This document shows, piece after piece, positions 24,903 through 32,802 of a stretch of 43,084 nucleotides of DNA. Each line of letters opens with the position of its first letter. Positions within the stretch are counted from its first letter, which is position 1. This DNA is from JACCVL01 sp038232655 (GTDB lineage Bacteria; Actinomycetota; Actinomycetes; Propionibacteriales; Nocardioidaceae), in contig JBBSNM010000011.1 of the NCBI GenBank assembly GCA_038232655.1, forward strand, positions 1-43,084, written 5' to 3'. Position numbers and translations under genes: made by a program. The notes under the pieces are model-generated. The model worked only from the letters and a program-made list of their open reading frames with translations. It was not told where the DNA came from and did not search any database.

Positions 24903-24952
24903 TGCGGTGTTGACGGTCACCGTTCGCCGCGTCGGTGACCGCAAACGCCGCA
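24903..24952. terminator. Bidirectional terminator-like hairpin between yjbQ and the VWA gene
   Basis: An outer 9-bp stem (24903-24911 with 24944-24952, one G-T pair), a 2x2 internal loop and a perfect inner 8-bp stem CGGTCACC/GGTGACCG around a 12-base loop. It sits 31 bp after yjbQ and 30 bp after the VWA stop, the right place to end both convergent transcripts. Confidence 0.65.
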
Positions 24953-24982
24953 CTGGGCGACCGGTCCACGAGCCCGGGAGCG

Positions 24983-27094
24983 TCAACTGGCCGCCCGACG
25001 GCCGCTGCGGGCACGCAGGTAGTCGGCGACCACGTACTCACCGAGCCGGCCCAGCTCGGGAGTGAACACCCGGCCGCCACTGCGACGTGCGATGGCGTCC
25101 ACGAAGCGGGCGAGCCCGGGGTCCTCGCCGAGCATGAACCAGTTGAGCGACGCGCCGGCGCGGCTGATCGTGTCGACCTCGGCAACCGTGGCCCGCAGCG
25201 TCGCCGTCGTCGTGGGCCAGTTGAAGTACGCGGTGCCGTCGGGTTCGAGGTGCGCGGTGGGCTCACCGTCGGTCACCACGAGGACGACCGGCTCGGCCTC
25301 GGGGTGCCGGCGCAGGTGCCGCCCGGCCAGCGACAGCGCATGGTGGAGGTTGGTGCCCTGGACGTACTCGGGCTCGACACCGGCCAGCTCGACCGGTGTC
25401 AGCCTGCGCGCCCACCGGTCGAAGCCGATGATCTGCAGCGCGTCGCCGCGAAAGCGGGTCTCGACCAGGTGCGCCAGCGCCAGCGCGGTCTGCTTCATCG
25501 GGCCCCACCGGTCCTCGGTGACCATCGAGAACGACAGGTCGACGCACAGCGCCACGGCAGCCTGGGTGCGCCGCTCGGCCTCGGCGACCGCGAGGTCCTC
25601 GACCGCCAGCCCCACCGGAGCCCCCGGCCGTCCAGTCCGCAACGAGGGATCATGCATTTCCGGGGCCCTGACCCCGGCAATGCATGATCGTTCGTCGGCG
25701 GACGCGGCGGACGCGGCGGACGCGGCGGACGCGGCGGTTCGCAGCACCGCGTTGCGCACGGTCTGTGCCGCGTCCAGCGGGCGGTCCTCGCCGTACGCCC
25801 ACGGCAGGGTGGCGCCGGTCGGCTCCTCGGCCGCCCCGCTGCGACGGTCGTCGTGGTCGCCTCGGCCGGAAGCGTCAAGCTGGGCGAAGACCCGCCGCAG
25901 TGCCGTCTCGCCGAGCCGCCGCAGCGCCTTGGGGGTCAGTTGCAGCCCGTCGGTGGGCCGCTCGCCGGCGCTCAGGTAGCCCTGCCGCTCGAGCTCGCGC
26001 TCGAGGTCACGCAGCGCACCCAGGTCCGCGGCCACCGACGGCGCCAGCTGGCGCGCCAGCGCGTCCACGTCGACGTCGTCGAGGGTTGCACCGGGGTGCT
26101 GCTGGCCGAGCTGGCGCTCGAGCGACTCGAGGTCGGCCAGGTCGGCGACGGCTCCCACCGCGTCGCCGTAGCCGAGCGACTCTTCGCCCGACATCTGGAC
26201 CCGCTGGCCCCGTCCGAGACCGGGACGCAGCGCGGCGAGGTTGTCGCGCAGCTGGCCCAGCTGACTCTCGAGGTCGGGGTCGTCGAGCGCTTCGGCCATC
26301 AACCCCTGCAGCTCGTCACGCTGGTCCGGGCTCAACGAGCGCATCAGTCGCTCGGCGGCCGCCTGCCGTCTGGCCAGCAGGTCGATCAGGTCGTCGGTGT
26401 CGCGGGGCTGCTCGGGAAAGGACTCGCCGTGTCGGTCCATGAACCCCTCGAACTGCTCGCTGGTGTCCGTGCCGCGGGCGTGCTCTGCCAGCAGCCGGTT
26501 GAGGTCGGCGACCATGTCGCGAACCCGCTGCATCGCCTCGGGGTCGCCACCCGCCTGCCCCGGCTGGCCTGCCGACTGCAGCGCCTGTCGCATCCCGGCG
26601 AACTGCGCGTCCAGCACCTCGTGCTGCAGCAACCGGCGGATCCGCTCGTAGTTCTCGCGGCCTTCGGCGCTGGCCCAGTCGTAGTCGCGGAGCTCGCTGA
26701 CCGCCGTGGCCGTGTCGGCCAGCCCGGACTCCAGCACCGACTCCAGCTGCATCTCGGCGAGCCGGGTCGCGTCGTCGGAGCGGCCGGCCAGCTCCTCCCG
26801 CTCGGCGGCCAGCGCCTGGTCGAGCAGCTGGCGTACGTGGTCCAGGGTGCCGGCGAGGTCGCCGCGGCGCTGCAGCTCGAGCCGTCGCCGGCGCACCTGT
26901 TGGCGCAGCGCGTCCAGCCCCTGCCTGCCGTCGTGGCCACGGTCCAGCAGCGAGCGCAGGGCGTCGCGCAGGCTGGCGCCCCCGAGCACGTCGCGACCGA
27001 TGTCGTCGACGGCCGCGCGGACGTCGAACGGCGCGGCCAGCGGGTCGTCGCCACCGCGCCACGACCCGTACCGGTAACGCCCCGCCCGAGCCAT
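24983..27094 (-). CDS. VWA-domain protein paired with a MoxR-like ATPase
   Basis: 703-aa protein. Residues about 1-440 are helical and charged with no named domain; residues about 515-690 form a von Willebrand A domain with a complete MIDAS: DLSFS (519-523), the Thr of GTNLHH and Asp of VTDGEP. It starts 4 bp after the ATPase stop, the classical arrangement of MoxR/VWA chaperone pairs related to BchI/BchD, where the ATPase remodels a client via the VWA partner. Odd features: an alanine/serine repeat (AAS x4) and the stretch CIAGVRAPEMHDP are encoded by a 9-bp microsatellite and a 54-bp palindrome inserted in frame just before the VWA domain. ATG 27094 is the only sensible start. Confidence 0.87.
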   Translation of the reverse strand: MARAGRYRYGSWRGGDDPLAAPFDVRAAVDDIGRDVLGGASLRDALRSLLDRGHDGRQGLDALRQQVRRRRLELQRRGDLAGTLDHVRQLLDQALAAEREELAGRSDDATRLAEMQLESVLESGLADTATAVSELRDYDWASAEGRENYERIRRLLQHEVLDAQFAGMRQALQSAGQPGQAGGDPEAMQRVRDMVADLNRLLAEHARGTDTSEQFEGFMDRHGESFPEQPRDTDDLIDLLARRQAAAERLMRSLSPDQRDELQGLMAEALDDPDLESQLGQLRDNLAALRPGLGRGQRVQMSGEESLGYGDAVGAVADLADLESLERQLGQQHPGATLDDVDVDALARQLAPSVAADLGALRDLERELERQGYLSAGERPTDGLQLTPKALRRLGETALRRVFAQLDASGRGDHDDRRSGAAEEPTGATLPWAYGEDRPLDAAQTVRNAVLRTAASAASAASAASADERSCIAGVRAPEMHDPSLRTGRPGAPVGLAVEDLAVAEAERRTQAAVALCVDLSFSMVTEDRWGPMKQTALALAHLVETRFRGDALQIIGFDRWARRLTPVELAGVEPEYVQGTNLHHALSLAGRHLRRHPEAEPVVLVVTDGEPTAHLEPDGTAYFNWPTTTATLRATVAEVDTISRAGASLNWFMLGEDPGLARFVDAIARRSGGRVFTPELGRLGEYVVADYLRARSGRRAAS
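25642..25695. repeat. 54-bp near-perfect palindrome embedded in the VWA coding sequence
   Basis: Arms of 24 bases (25642-25665 and 25672-25695) pair with two mismatches and one G-T around a CCCTGA loop. The core GATCATGCAT ... ATGCATGATC is AT-richer than its surroundings. It looks like a REP/MITE-type element rather than coding constraint, yet the frame stays open through it. Confidence 0.9.
25700..25735. repeat. 9-bp microsatellite in the VWA gene (4 copies)
   Basis: GGACGCGGC repeated four times exactly, five bases after the palindrome, encoding repeated Ala-Ala-Ser on the minus strand. Confidence 0.92.
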
Positions 27095-27098
27095 CGCC

Positions 27099-28490
27099 TC
27101 AGCTCCCGTAGACGCTGCGACCGTCGAGGTTGTCCTTGGTCAGCCGGCGGGTCAGCCACAGCCCCTCGAGCACGAGCTCGACGGCGGCCGCGACCTGGCC
27201 GGGCGAGACGCCCGCCTCGTCGACGCCGAGCCGCGCCAGCACCTGCGCCAGTCCGCGCACCCTGCCGAGCTGGTCGAGCAGCTCGCGCGCCGGGGCGAGC
27301 AGACCGGTCTCGACCGTCTCGCCGGCCGCGAAGCGCTCGGTGAAGCCGCTCAGCTCGAGGCCCGCGAGGCGCTCGCGGAAGGTCGCGGCGACCGCAACCC
27401 GCAGCAGGTGGTCGAGGATCTCGTCCTCACGGCCGTCCTCGCCCGTCTCGAACTCAAGCTTGCCGCGCATCGAACCGAGCACCCCGGGCAGGTCGGCGAC
27501 TCTGGCGACCGCGGGCTCCTCGCCCACCAGCGCTGCTCGGCGCAGTGCCGAGCCGGCCGCCGCCTCCGCGGCGGCCACCGCCAGTCGGGCCGACACCCCC
27601 GAACGTTGGTCCACCGACGTGGACGAGCGCAGCTCGCGCGCCAGCCGGGCGATGATCTCCAGCAGGTGGGCCGGCACCTCGGCGACCAGGTCGGCTTCCT
27701 GGGTCACCAGCGCGACCTCGTCGGCAACCTCGAGCGGGTAGTGGGTGCGTACCTCGGCGCCGAAGCGGTCCTTGAGCGGGGAGATGATGCGGCCCCGGTT
27801 GGTGTAGTCCTCGGGGTTGGCCGAGGCGATCACCAGCAGGTCGAGCGGCAGCCGCAGGGTGTAGCCGCGCACCTGGATGTCGCGCTCCTCGAGCACGTTG
27901 AACAGCGCCACCTGGATCCGCTCGGCCAGGTCGGGCAGCTCGTTCAGCCCGAGCACCCCACGGTTGGTGCGCGGCATCAGCCCGTAGTGCACCGTCTCGG
28001 GGTCGCCCAGGGTGCGGCCCTGCGCCACCTTGACCGGGTCGACGTCGCCGACCAGGTCGCCGACCGAGGTGTCCGGCGTCGCCAGCTTCTCGCCGTAGCG
28101 CTGGTCGCGGTGCCGCCAGCCAACCGGCACCCCGTCGCCCCGCTCGGCGACCAGCGTCTGGCACCGCACGCAGACCGGGGCGTACGGGTGGTCGTTGACC
28201 TCGCAGCCGACGACAACCGGGGACCACTCGTCGAGCAGCCCGGCGACGGTGCGCATCAGCCGGGTCTTGCCCTGGCCGCGCTCACCCAGCAGCACCAGGT
28301 CGTGGCCGGCGAGAAGCGCCCGTTCGAGGTCGGGCCGCACGGTGTCGTCAAAGCCCACGATGCCGGGAAAGGGGTCCTGCCCGGAGCGCATCGCGGCCAG
28401 CAGGTTGGCGCGGATCTCGGCCTTGACGGTGCGGTGCTCGTGTCCGTCGGCGCGCAGCTGGCCGAGGGTGGTGGGTGCGGGTGCGGTCAC
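27099..28490 (-). CDS. MoxR/ChlI-like AAA+ ATPase
   Basis: 463-aa ATPase. Walker A GERGQGKT (69-76, Lys75), Walker B region GVLGLNELPDLAERIQVALFNVLEE, sensor-like IASANPEDYTNRGRIISPLKDRFG, and a C-terminal helical lid. GTG 28490 (MTAPAPTTLGQLRADGH) is chosen because the frame upstream has no conserved residues. An unusual Cys-containing insert follows Walker A: CEVNDHPYAPVCVRC, with a CxxC that may bind zinc. The VWA gene follows after 4 bp, so the two are probably co-translated and work as a chaperone pair. Earlier annotations of such genes as magnesium chelatase reflect fold only; no chlorophyll or cobalamin genes are nearby. Confidence 0.88.
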   Translation of the reverse strand: MTAPAPTTLGQLRADGHEHRTVKAEIRANLLAAMRSGQDPFPGIVGFDDTVRPDLERALLAGHDLVLLGERGQGKTRLMRTVAGLLDEWSPVVVGCEVNDHPYAPVCVRCQTLVAERGDGVPVGWRHRDQRYGEKLATPDTSVGDLVGDVDPVKVAQGRTLGDPETVHYGLMPRTNRGVLGLNELPDLAERIQVALFNVLEERDIQVRGYTLRLPLDLLVIASANPEDYTNRGRIISPLKDRFGAEVRTHYPLEVADEVALVTQEADLVAEVPAHLLEIIARLARELRSSTSVDQRSGVSARLAVAAAEAAAGSALRRAALVGEEPAVARVADLPGVLGSMRGKLEFETGEDGREDEILDHLLRVAVAATFRERLAGLELSGFTERFAAGETVETGLLAPARELLDQLGRVRGLAQVLARLGVDEAGVSPGQVAAAVELVLEGLWLTRRLTKDNLDGRSVYGS

Positions 28491-28673
28491 GGCTGAAACG
28501 GTACGTCGCGGATGCGCGGGCGGCGACCGCTGACCCACCGCTTCGTCTGCCGCCACCAGTACGCCCGCCACCGGTACTCCTGCCGCGTTGGCCTGACCGG
28601 CGGGCCGGTTGCCGTCGGCCGAACGGGGGACTTGCTCTGGCCAGTGACACTCAGTGATGAGACGATCACGTGC

Positions 28674-29831
28674 ATGCGTCTTTTTCGAGTCACCGCCGCC
28701 GCGGCGGCCCTTGCGCTGCCCGTCGCCCTGGCCGCGGCGCCCCCGGCGGCCGCAGCCCCCGATGACGAGCGGGCACCCCGACTGCGGGTGACAACCGTGA
28801 AGAGCGGGCTGGACATCCCCTGGGACATCACCTTCTTGCCCAACGGTGCGATGCTCTACACCCAGCGGGTGCGCAAGACGATCCGCTACCGCGGTCCGGG
28901 CGGTAACGACCGGAACGTGAAGTTCAACCGGAGCGGCATCTGGGCGTCGGGGGAGACCGGTCTCATGTCGATCCTTGCGGCCCGCAACTTCGCCAAGCGG
29001 CGGCACTTCTTCACCTGCCAGGGCAACGTCAACCCGAACAGGGCGAGCGGGCACGACATCCGGGTGGTCAAGTGGCGACTGCGTGTCGACGCCCGCAGCG
29101 CCGCCAGGGTCAAGACGATCGTCAAGGGCATCCCGGCCAAGTCCGGCCGTCACGGTGGCTGCCGGATCCGCTTCGGTCGCGAGGGCGCGCTCTACATCGG
29201 CACCGGTGACGCCGCCTTGCACAAGACCCCGCAGAACCGCCGCTCCGGCGGCGGCAAGGTGCTGCGGGTACGCCCCGCCAGCGGCAAGCCGTGGCCGAAG
29301 AACCCCTACATCCACGCCGGCAAGGCGATGAAGCAGCGGGTCTACACCTACGGCCACCGCAACGTGCAGGGCCTCGCCCAGCGACCGAACCGGGAGATGT
29401 GGTCGGTCGAGCACGGCCCGGACAAGAACGACGAGGTCAACAAGCTGCGCAAGGGCGGCAACTACGGCTGGGACCCCGGCCCCGGTTACAACGAGGGGGT
29501 GCCGATGACCGACTTCTCGCTGCCCGGCAAGCAGGTCGGCGCCCGGTGGCGCTCGGGGTCGTCGACGATTGCGACGTCTGGTGCGGTCTGGCTCAAGGGC
29601 AAGAAGTGGCGCGCCTGGCAGGGCAGCCTCGCCGTGGCCACGCTGAAGGACACCTCGCTACGGATCATGAAGTTCCGGCGGAAGGGCAAGTTCGTGCGGA
29701 TGTGGACGCCGCCGGCGCTCAACTCCGGCGACCGGTTGCGCACGCCGGTGCTGGGGCCGGACAAGAATCTGTACGTCACCACCTCCGACGGCGACGGCAA
29801 CGACCAGATCCTCAAGGTCGTCCCGCGCTGA
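28674..29831 (+). CDS. Secreted PQQ-type sugar (glucose/sorbosone) dehydrogenase
   Basis: 385-aa beta-propeller protein. N-terminal signal peptide (MRLFRVTAAAAALALPVALAAAPPAAAA). Family motifs: GLDIPWDITFLPNG, the calcium/PQQ-region HGGCRIRFGREGALYIGTGD, YTYGHRNVQGLAQ and WSVEHGPDKNDEVN. ATG 28674 is the first start giving a clean signal sequence. It is divergent from the MoxR gene with 183 bp between starts. The product should act outside the membrane; whether PQQ is made by the cell cannot be seen here, and many actinobacterial homologues have unproven activity. The stop is followed at once by a two-copy 16-bp repeat. Confidence 0.85.
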   Translation: MRLFRVTAAAAALALPVALAAAPPAAAAPDDERAPRLRVTTVKSGLDIPWDITFLPNGAMLYTQRVRKTIRYRGPGGNDRNVKFNRSGIWASGETGLMSILAARNFAKRRHFFTCQGNVNPNRASGHDIRVVKWRLRVDARSAARVKTIVKGIPAKSGRHGGCRIRFGREGALYIGTGDAALHKTPQNRRSGGGKVLRVRPASGKPWPKNPYIHAGKAMKQRVYTYGHRNVQGLAQRPNREMWSVEHGPDKNDEVNKLRKGGNYGWDPGPGYNEGVPMTDFSLPGKQVGARWRSGSSTIATSGAVWLKGKKWRAWQGSLAVATLKDTSLRIMKFRRKGKFVRMWTPPALNSGDRLRTPVLGPDKNLYVTTSDGDGNDQILKVVPR

Positions 29832-29832
29832 G

Positions 29833-29864
29833 GTCGTGCCCGGCCGACGTGGTGCCCGGCCGAC
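29833..29864. repeat. Two-copy 16-bp tandem repeat after the sugar dehydrogenase stop
   Basis: GTCGTGCCCGGCCGAC and GTGGTGCCCGGCCGAC (one mismatch) begin one base after the TGA. It is a small member of the stop-proximal repeat class in this window. Confidence 0.8.
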
Positions 29865-29893
29865 GCCTCCGACCAGCCCCGTAGGGTCCGGGT

Positions 29894-30649
29894 GTGCACA
29901 GGTTCGTCGACCGGGTGGTCGTGGTCACCGGCGGGGTGCGCGGGATCGGCGAGGCCACCGCCCGCAGGTTTGCGGCCGAGGGCGCAGCGGTCGCCGTGCT
30001 CGACCTCGACGAGGCACAGGCCGCCGCCACCGCGGCCGACCTGGGCGCCACCGCGGCCATCGGTGTCGGGTGCGACGTCACCGACGAGGGCTCGGTCCAG
30101 ACCGCGGTGCACCGGGTCGTCGCCGAGCTGGGCGCGCTGCACGTGCTGGTCAACAACGCCGGCATCACCCGCGACAACCTGCTGTTCAAGATGACCGTCG
30201 ACGACTGGGACCAGGTGGTCTCGGTGCACCTGCGCGGTGCGTTCCTCGCGTCCAGGGCGGCACAGCAGCACATGGTGAGTGGTGGGTACGGCCGGATCGT
30301 CAACCTGTCGAGCGTGTCGGCCCTCGGCAACCGGGGGCAGGCCAACTACTCCGCGGCCAAGATGGGGCTGCAGGGGTTCACCCGCACCCTGGCCATCGAG
30401 CTGGGCCCGCTCGGCATCACGGTCAACGCGGTCGCGCCCGGCTTCGTCGTCACCGACATGACCGACGAGACCGCCCGCCGGGTCGGCTCGACGCCCGAGG
30501 ACTTCCGGGCCGCGGCTGCCGCGGTCACCCCCGTACGCCGCGTCGGCTACCCCGCCGACATCGCCGGCGCGATCAGCTTCCTGGCCAGCGCCGAGGCGGG
30601 TTTCGTCACCGGTCAGACGCTCTACGTCGACGGCGGCCGCAGGCTCTGA
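29894..30649 (+). CDS. Short-chain dehydrogenase/reductase, FabG-like
   Basis: 251-aa NAD(P)-dependent SDR. Cofactor motif TGGVRGIGEA, structural NNAG, catalytic Ser in NLSSVS, YSAAK (Tyr/Lys), and the C-terminal YVDGG. It resembles 3-oxoacyl-ACP and acetoacetyl-CoA reductases; Asp after beta-2 (LDLDE) hints at NAD(H) preference. GTG 29894 is the first start. The gene stands alone, 62 bp after the sugar dehydrogenase stop, with no fatty-acid or polyester genes around it, so the substrate remains open. Confidence 0.88.
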   Translation: MHRFVDRVVVVTGGVRGIGEATARRFAAEGAAVAVLDLDEAQAAATAADLGATAAIGVGCDVTDEGSVQTAVHRVVAELGALHVLVNNAGITRDNLLFKMTVDDWDQVVSVHLRGAFLASRAAQQHMVSGGYGRIVNLSSVSALGNRGQANYSAAKMGLQGFTRTLAIELGPLGITVNAVAPGFVVTDMTDETARRVGSTPEDFRAAAAAVTPVRRVGYPADIAGAISFLASAEAGFVTGQTLYVDGGRRL

Positions 30650-30707
30650 GTAGCGCCAGTGGAGGTCTGATCGGCCCTGCCCACGCCATGCTTTTTCTGT
30701 GAACGAC

Positions 30708-30736
30708 TTGGCACCGGGCTCATCTGTTTGTACGGT
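30708..30736 (+). promoter_or_regulatory. Candidate promoter of the riboswitch-NlpC/P60 unit
   Basis: TTGGCA (30708-30713) and TACGGT (30731-30736) are spaced by 17 bp; the -10 fits the actinobacterial TAnnnT pattern. It lies in the 432-bp gap after the SDR and would give a leader of about 340 nt containing the riboswitch. A TTTTT tract at 30692-30696 just before could end the SDR transcript. Confidence 0.45.
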
Positions 30737-30821
30737 CCCGTCTGGTTCGTTACCCGCTCGTGACCAACCGGCAGGCAGCGCACCAGGCACCTGAGCCACA
30801 CAACTGCATAGGTGAGGCGAT

Positions 30822-31065
30822 CGACGCCGAGTCCTGCCCCGAACCCGCCCTCACCCCTTCGACCTGGATCTGACGTCGAACTCACCTCTCGGGCAGGAGC
30901 GGGGGACCCACCGACGGCCCCCGCCGTCATCGCGTCGCGCCAGCCCGGTCGTGCCGGGCGGCGTTGCGCTTGGGGTTAAGTCGCGCTCGATCCGCCACCC
31001 AGGCGGGTTCGGCCGCGGCCGGGCACCTTCTCGCCCGAACCCGACAGCTGACCCCGCAGGCGTGG
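30822..31065 (+). ncRNA. Cyclic di-AMP riboswitch (ydaO-yuaA type)
   Basis: Conserved blocks occur in the right order: GCCGAGTCCTG, CAGGAGCGGGGGACCCAC, TTGGGGTTAAGTC, and the diagnostic 3' block CACCTTCTCGCCCGAACCCG followed by ACAGCTGACCCCGCAGGCGT. P1 pairs ACGCC (30824-30828) with GGCGT (31059-31063). The GGAAGG ribosome site follows P1 by two bases and the ATG of the NlpC/P60 gene lies at 31082, so ligand binding may control translation directly as well as transcription. Actinobacterial copies typically sit before cell-wall hydrolase genes and switch them off when c-di-AMP is high. Confidence 0.9.
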
Positions 31066-31081
31066 GAAGGAAGCCACCCCC

Positions 31082-31576
31082 ATGTCTGCAGCCCTTCGGG
31101 TGCAGCGCCTTGGCGCGCTGCTGCTCATCGTCCTCATCACCACCTTCGCCCTGCTGGCCACCTCGGCGGCCATCGCCCCCGATGCCGACGCGGCCAGCGA
31201 CGCCAAGGTCAAGAAGGCCTTCCGGGTCGCGAAGCGCCAGATCGGCGACCCCTACAACTACGGCTCCACCGGACCGAACCGGTTCGACTGCTCGGGCCTG
31301 CTGTACTTCGCCTTCAAGAAGCGCACCGGTTTGCACATCCCCCGGGTCTCCCGCGACCAGTACCGCTACGCCCGCTCGATCAAGAAGAGCAAGCTGCGCA
31401 AGGGCGACCTGATGGCCTTCTACAGCAGCAGCGGCAGCATCTACCACATCGGGCTGTTCGCCGGCTGGAACAACGGCAAGCGGATCATCCTGCACTCGCC
31501 CAGCACGGGCAGCAAGGTGCACCGTTCGCCGCTGTGGACCAAGCGGTGGAAGGCCGCCACCCTGCGGTCTCGCTGA
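31082..31576 (+). CDS. Secreted NlpC/P60 peptidoglycan hydrolase
   Basis: 164-aa cysteine endopeptidase of the NlpC/P60 fold. N-terminal signal peptide with hydrophobic LGALLLIVLITTFALLATSAA; catalytic Cys70 (RFDCSGLLY), His122 (IYHIGLF) and a polar third residue His138 (ILHSPSTG). No extra wall-binding domain is present, so it is a minimal hydrolase. ATG 31082 has GGAAGG at 31065-31070. The c-di-AMP riboswitch in its leader links its production to turgor or wall stress. A strong hairpin follows the stop. Confidence 0.93.
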   Translation: MSAALRVQRLGALLLIVLITTFALLATSAAIAPDADAASDAKVKKAFRVAKRQIGDPYNYGSTGPNRFDCSGLLYFAFKKRTGLHIPRVSRDQYRYARSIKKSKLRKGDLMAFYSSSGSIYHIGLFAGWNNGKRIILHSPSTGSKVHRSPLWTKRWKAATLRSR

Positions 31577-31593
31577 ACAAGTCTCTCGACACG

Positions 31594-31628
31594 GGTCGGG
31601 TTGGCCCGGTTGACGGGCCAGCCTGACC
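31594..31628 (+). terminator. Strong hairpin after the NlpC/P60 gene
   Basis: Fifteen-bp stem with two G-T pairs (31594-31608 with 31614-31628) and a five-base GTTGA loop, 18 bp after the stop. No T-run follows, and it ends only five bases before the DUF3048 start, so it must either terminate upstream transcription or shape that gene's initiation region. Confidence 0.6.
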
Positions 31629-31647
31629 GATCATGGAGTCCATGATC
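31629..31647. promoter_or_regulatory. Perfect 19-bp palindrome spanning the DUF3048 start codons
   Basis: GATCATGGAGTCCATGATC: 9-bp arms around one G. It covers both candidate ATGs (31633, 31642) and abuts the preceding hairpin. It could be an operator, a translation-masking structure, or chance codon use. Confidence 0.5.
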
Positions 31648-32721
31648 ACGCAGAGCGACGCTGTCACGACTGTGCCGGTACGGGGGCGTGGCCGCTGGCG
31701 GCTGCTCGCTGCTGGCAGCGCCGTGGTGCTCGGGCTGGTGTCCGGCTGCGGCGGCGACCCTGACCCCGCCTCCGGGTCGGGCGATGCCGACCGCGACTCG
31801 GCCGGGGGCCAGCAAAACGGGGCGGGGCGCGACGGCGGATCGGCCGCACCCCAGCCCGAGCCGTTGACCGGCAAGGACGCCGACGGCGACGCGTCGAAGC
31901 GCCAGGTGCTGGCGGTGAAGATCGACAACACCACTGCGGCGGCGCCGCAGGTCGGTCTCCGCAGCGCCGACCTCGTGGTCGAGGAGCTGGTGGAGGGCGG
32001 CAACACCCGACTGGCGGCCATGTTCCACTCCGAGCTGCCTAGCGTCGTCGGTCCGGTACGTTCGATGCGGGCCAGCGACATCGGCATCGCGCAACCCGCG
32101 CGCGCCACCCTGGTGGCTTCGGGCGGGGCACCGCGCACCATCCGCCGGCTGGTCACTGCCAAGATCACCACCACCGAGGACGGTGACCCGGGATACACGC
32201 GCGCAGGCGATCGGACGGCTCCCTACAACCTGATGGTGCGCTTGCGCGAGCTCGCGGACAGCCTGCCCGACCCGGCCGCCGAGCCGCCGGGGCCGTACCT
32301 GCCGTTCGGGAAGGCGGACATGCGCGGCGGCAAGCAGGCGCGCGCCTTCGAGGTGGCGTTCACCCCGGGCCGCGCCACTTCCTGGCAGTTCGACGACGGC
32401 ACCTACCAGCGGACCGGCAGCCTCGCCGACGCCGGCGACACGTTCGCGGCCGACTCGGTGCTGGTGCTGCGGGTCCGGGTCAAGAGTGCCGGCTACAAGG
32501 ATCCCGCCGGCAACCCGGTACCGGAGACCATCCTGGACGGCAAGGGTGACGCGATGTTGTTCCACAGCGGCGCCGTGGTCGACGCCAGGTGGCGCAAGGA
32601 CGGCCTGGGCGCACCGATCCAGCTTGCCGACAAGGCCGGTGACGATGTCGCGGTCCCGCCCGGCCGTACGTGGGTCGAGCTGGTGCCGGCCGACGGCGGC
32701 AGCGTGCGGCTGGCCCGCTGA
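31633..32721 (+). CDS. DUF3048 (YerB-like) lipoprotein
   Basis: 362-aa exported protein with a lipobox (LVSGC; Cys39 from this start), a disordered Asp/Gly/Ser-rich stretch (about 40-85) and a DUF3048 domain: VLAVKIDNTTAAAPQVGLRSADLVVEE, FHSELPSVVGPVRSMR, and the C-terminal DGTYQR, AMLFHSGAVVDARW and GRTWVELVPAD. The family has no proven activity. ATG 31633 and ATG 31642 are both possible; only the second has a purine stretch (GGAG) nearby and at very short spacing, so initiation is unusual. Both lie inside a perfect palindrome. Confidence 0.85.
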   Translation: MESMITQSDAVTTVPVRGRGRWRLLAAGSAVVLGLVSGCGGDPDPASGSGDADRDSAGGQQNGAGRDGGSAAPQPEPLTGKDADGDASKRQVLAVKIDNTTAAAPQVGLRSADLVVEELVEGGNTRLAAMFHSELPSVVGPVRSMRASDIGIAQPARATLVASGGAPRTIRRLVTAKITTTEDGDPGYTRAGDRTAPYNLMVRLRELADSLPDPAAEPPGPYLPFGKADMRGGKQARAFEVAFTPGRATSWQFDDGTYQRTGSLADAGDTFAADSVLVLRVRVKSAGYKDPAGNPVPETILDGKGDAMLFHSGAVVDARWRKDGLGAPIQLADKAGDDVAVPPGRTWVELVPADGGSVRLAR

Positions 32722-32752
32722 CCGCGGCTTCCCGACCGGGTCGCTGACCGCG

Positions 32753-32784
32753 CCGTCCCGGCTGTGACGTGCTTGCCGGGACGG
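32753..32784. terminator. Perfect hairpin between the DUF3048 and malic enzyme genes
   Basis: CCGTCCCGGC and GCCGGGACGG form a 10-bp perfect stem with a 12-base loop, 31 bp after one stop and 18 bp before the next start. No T-run. Confidence 0.5.
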
Positions 32785-32802
32785 GCATGACAGCATGACG
32801 CT

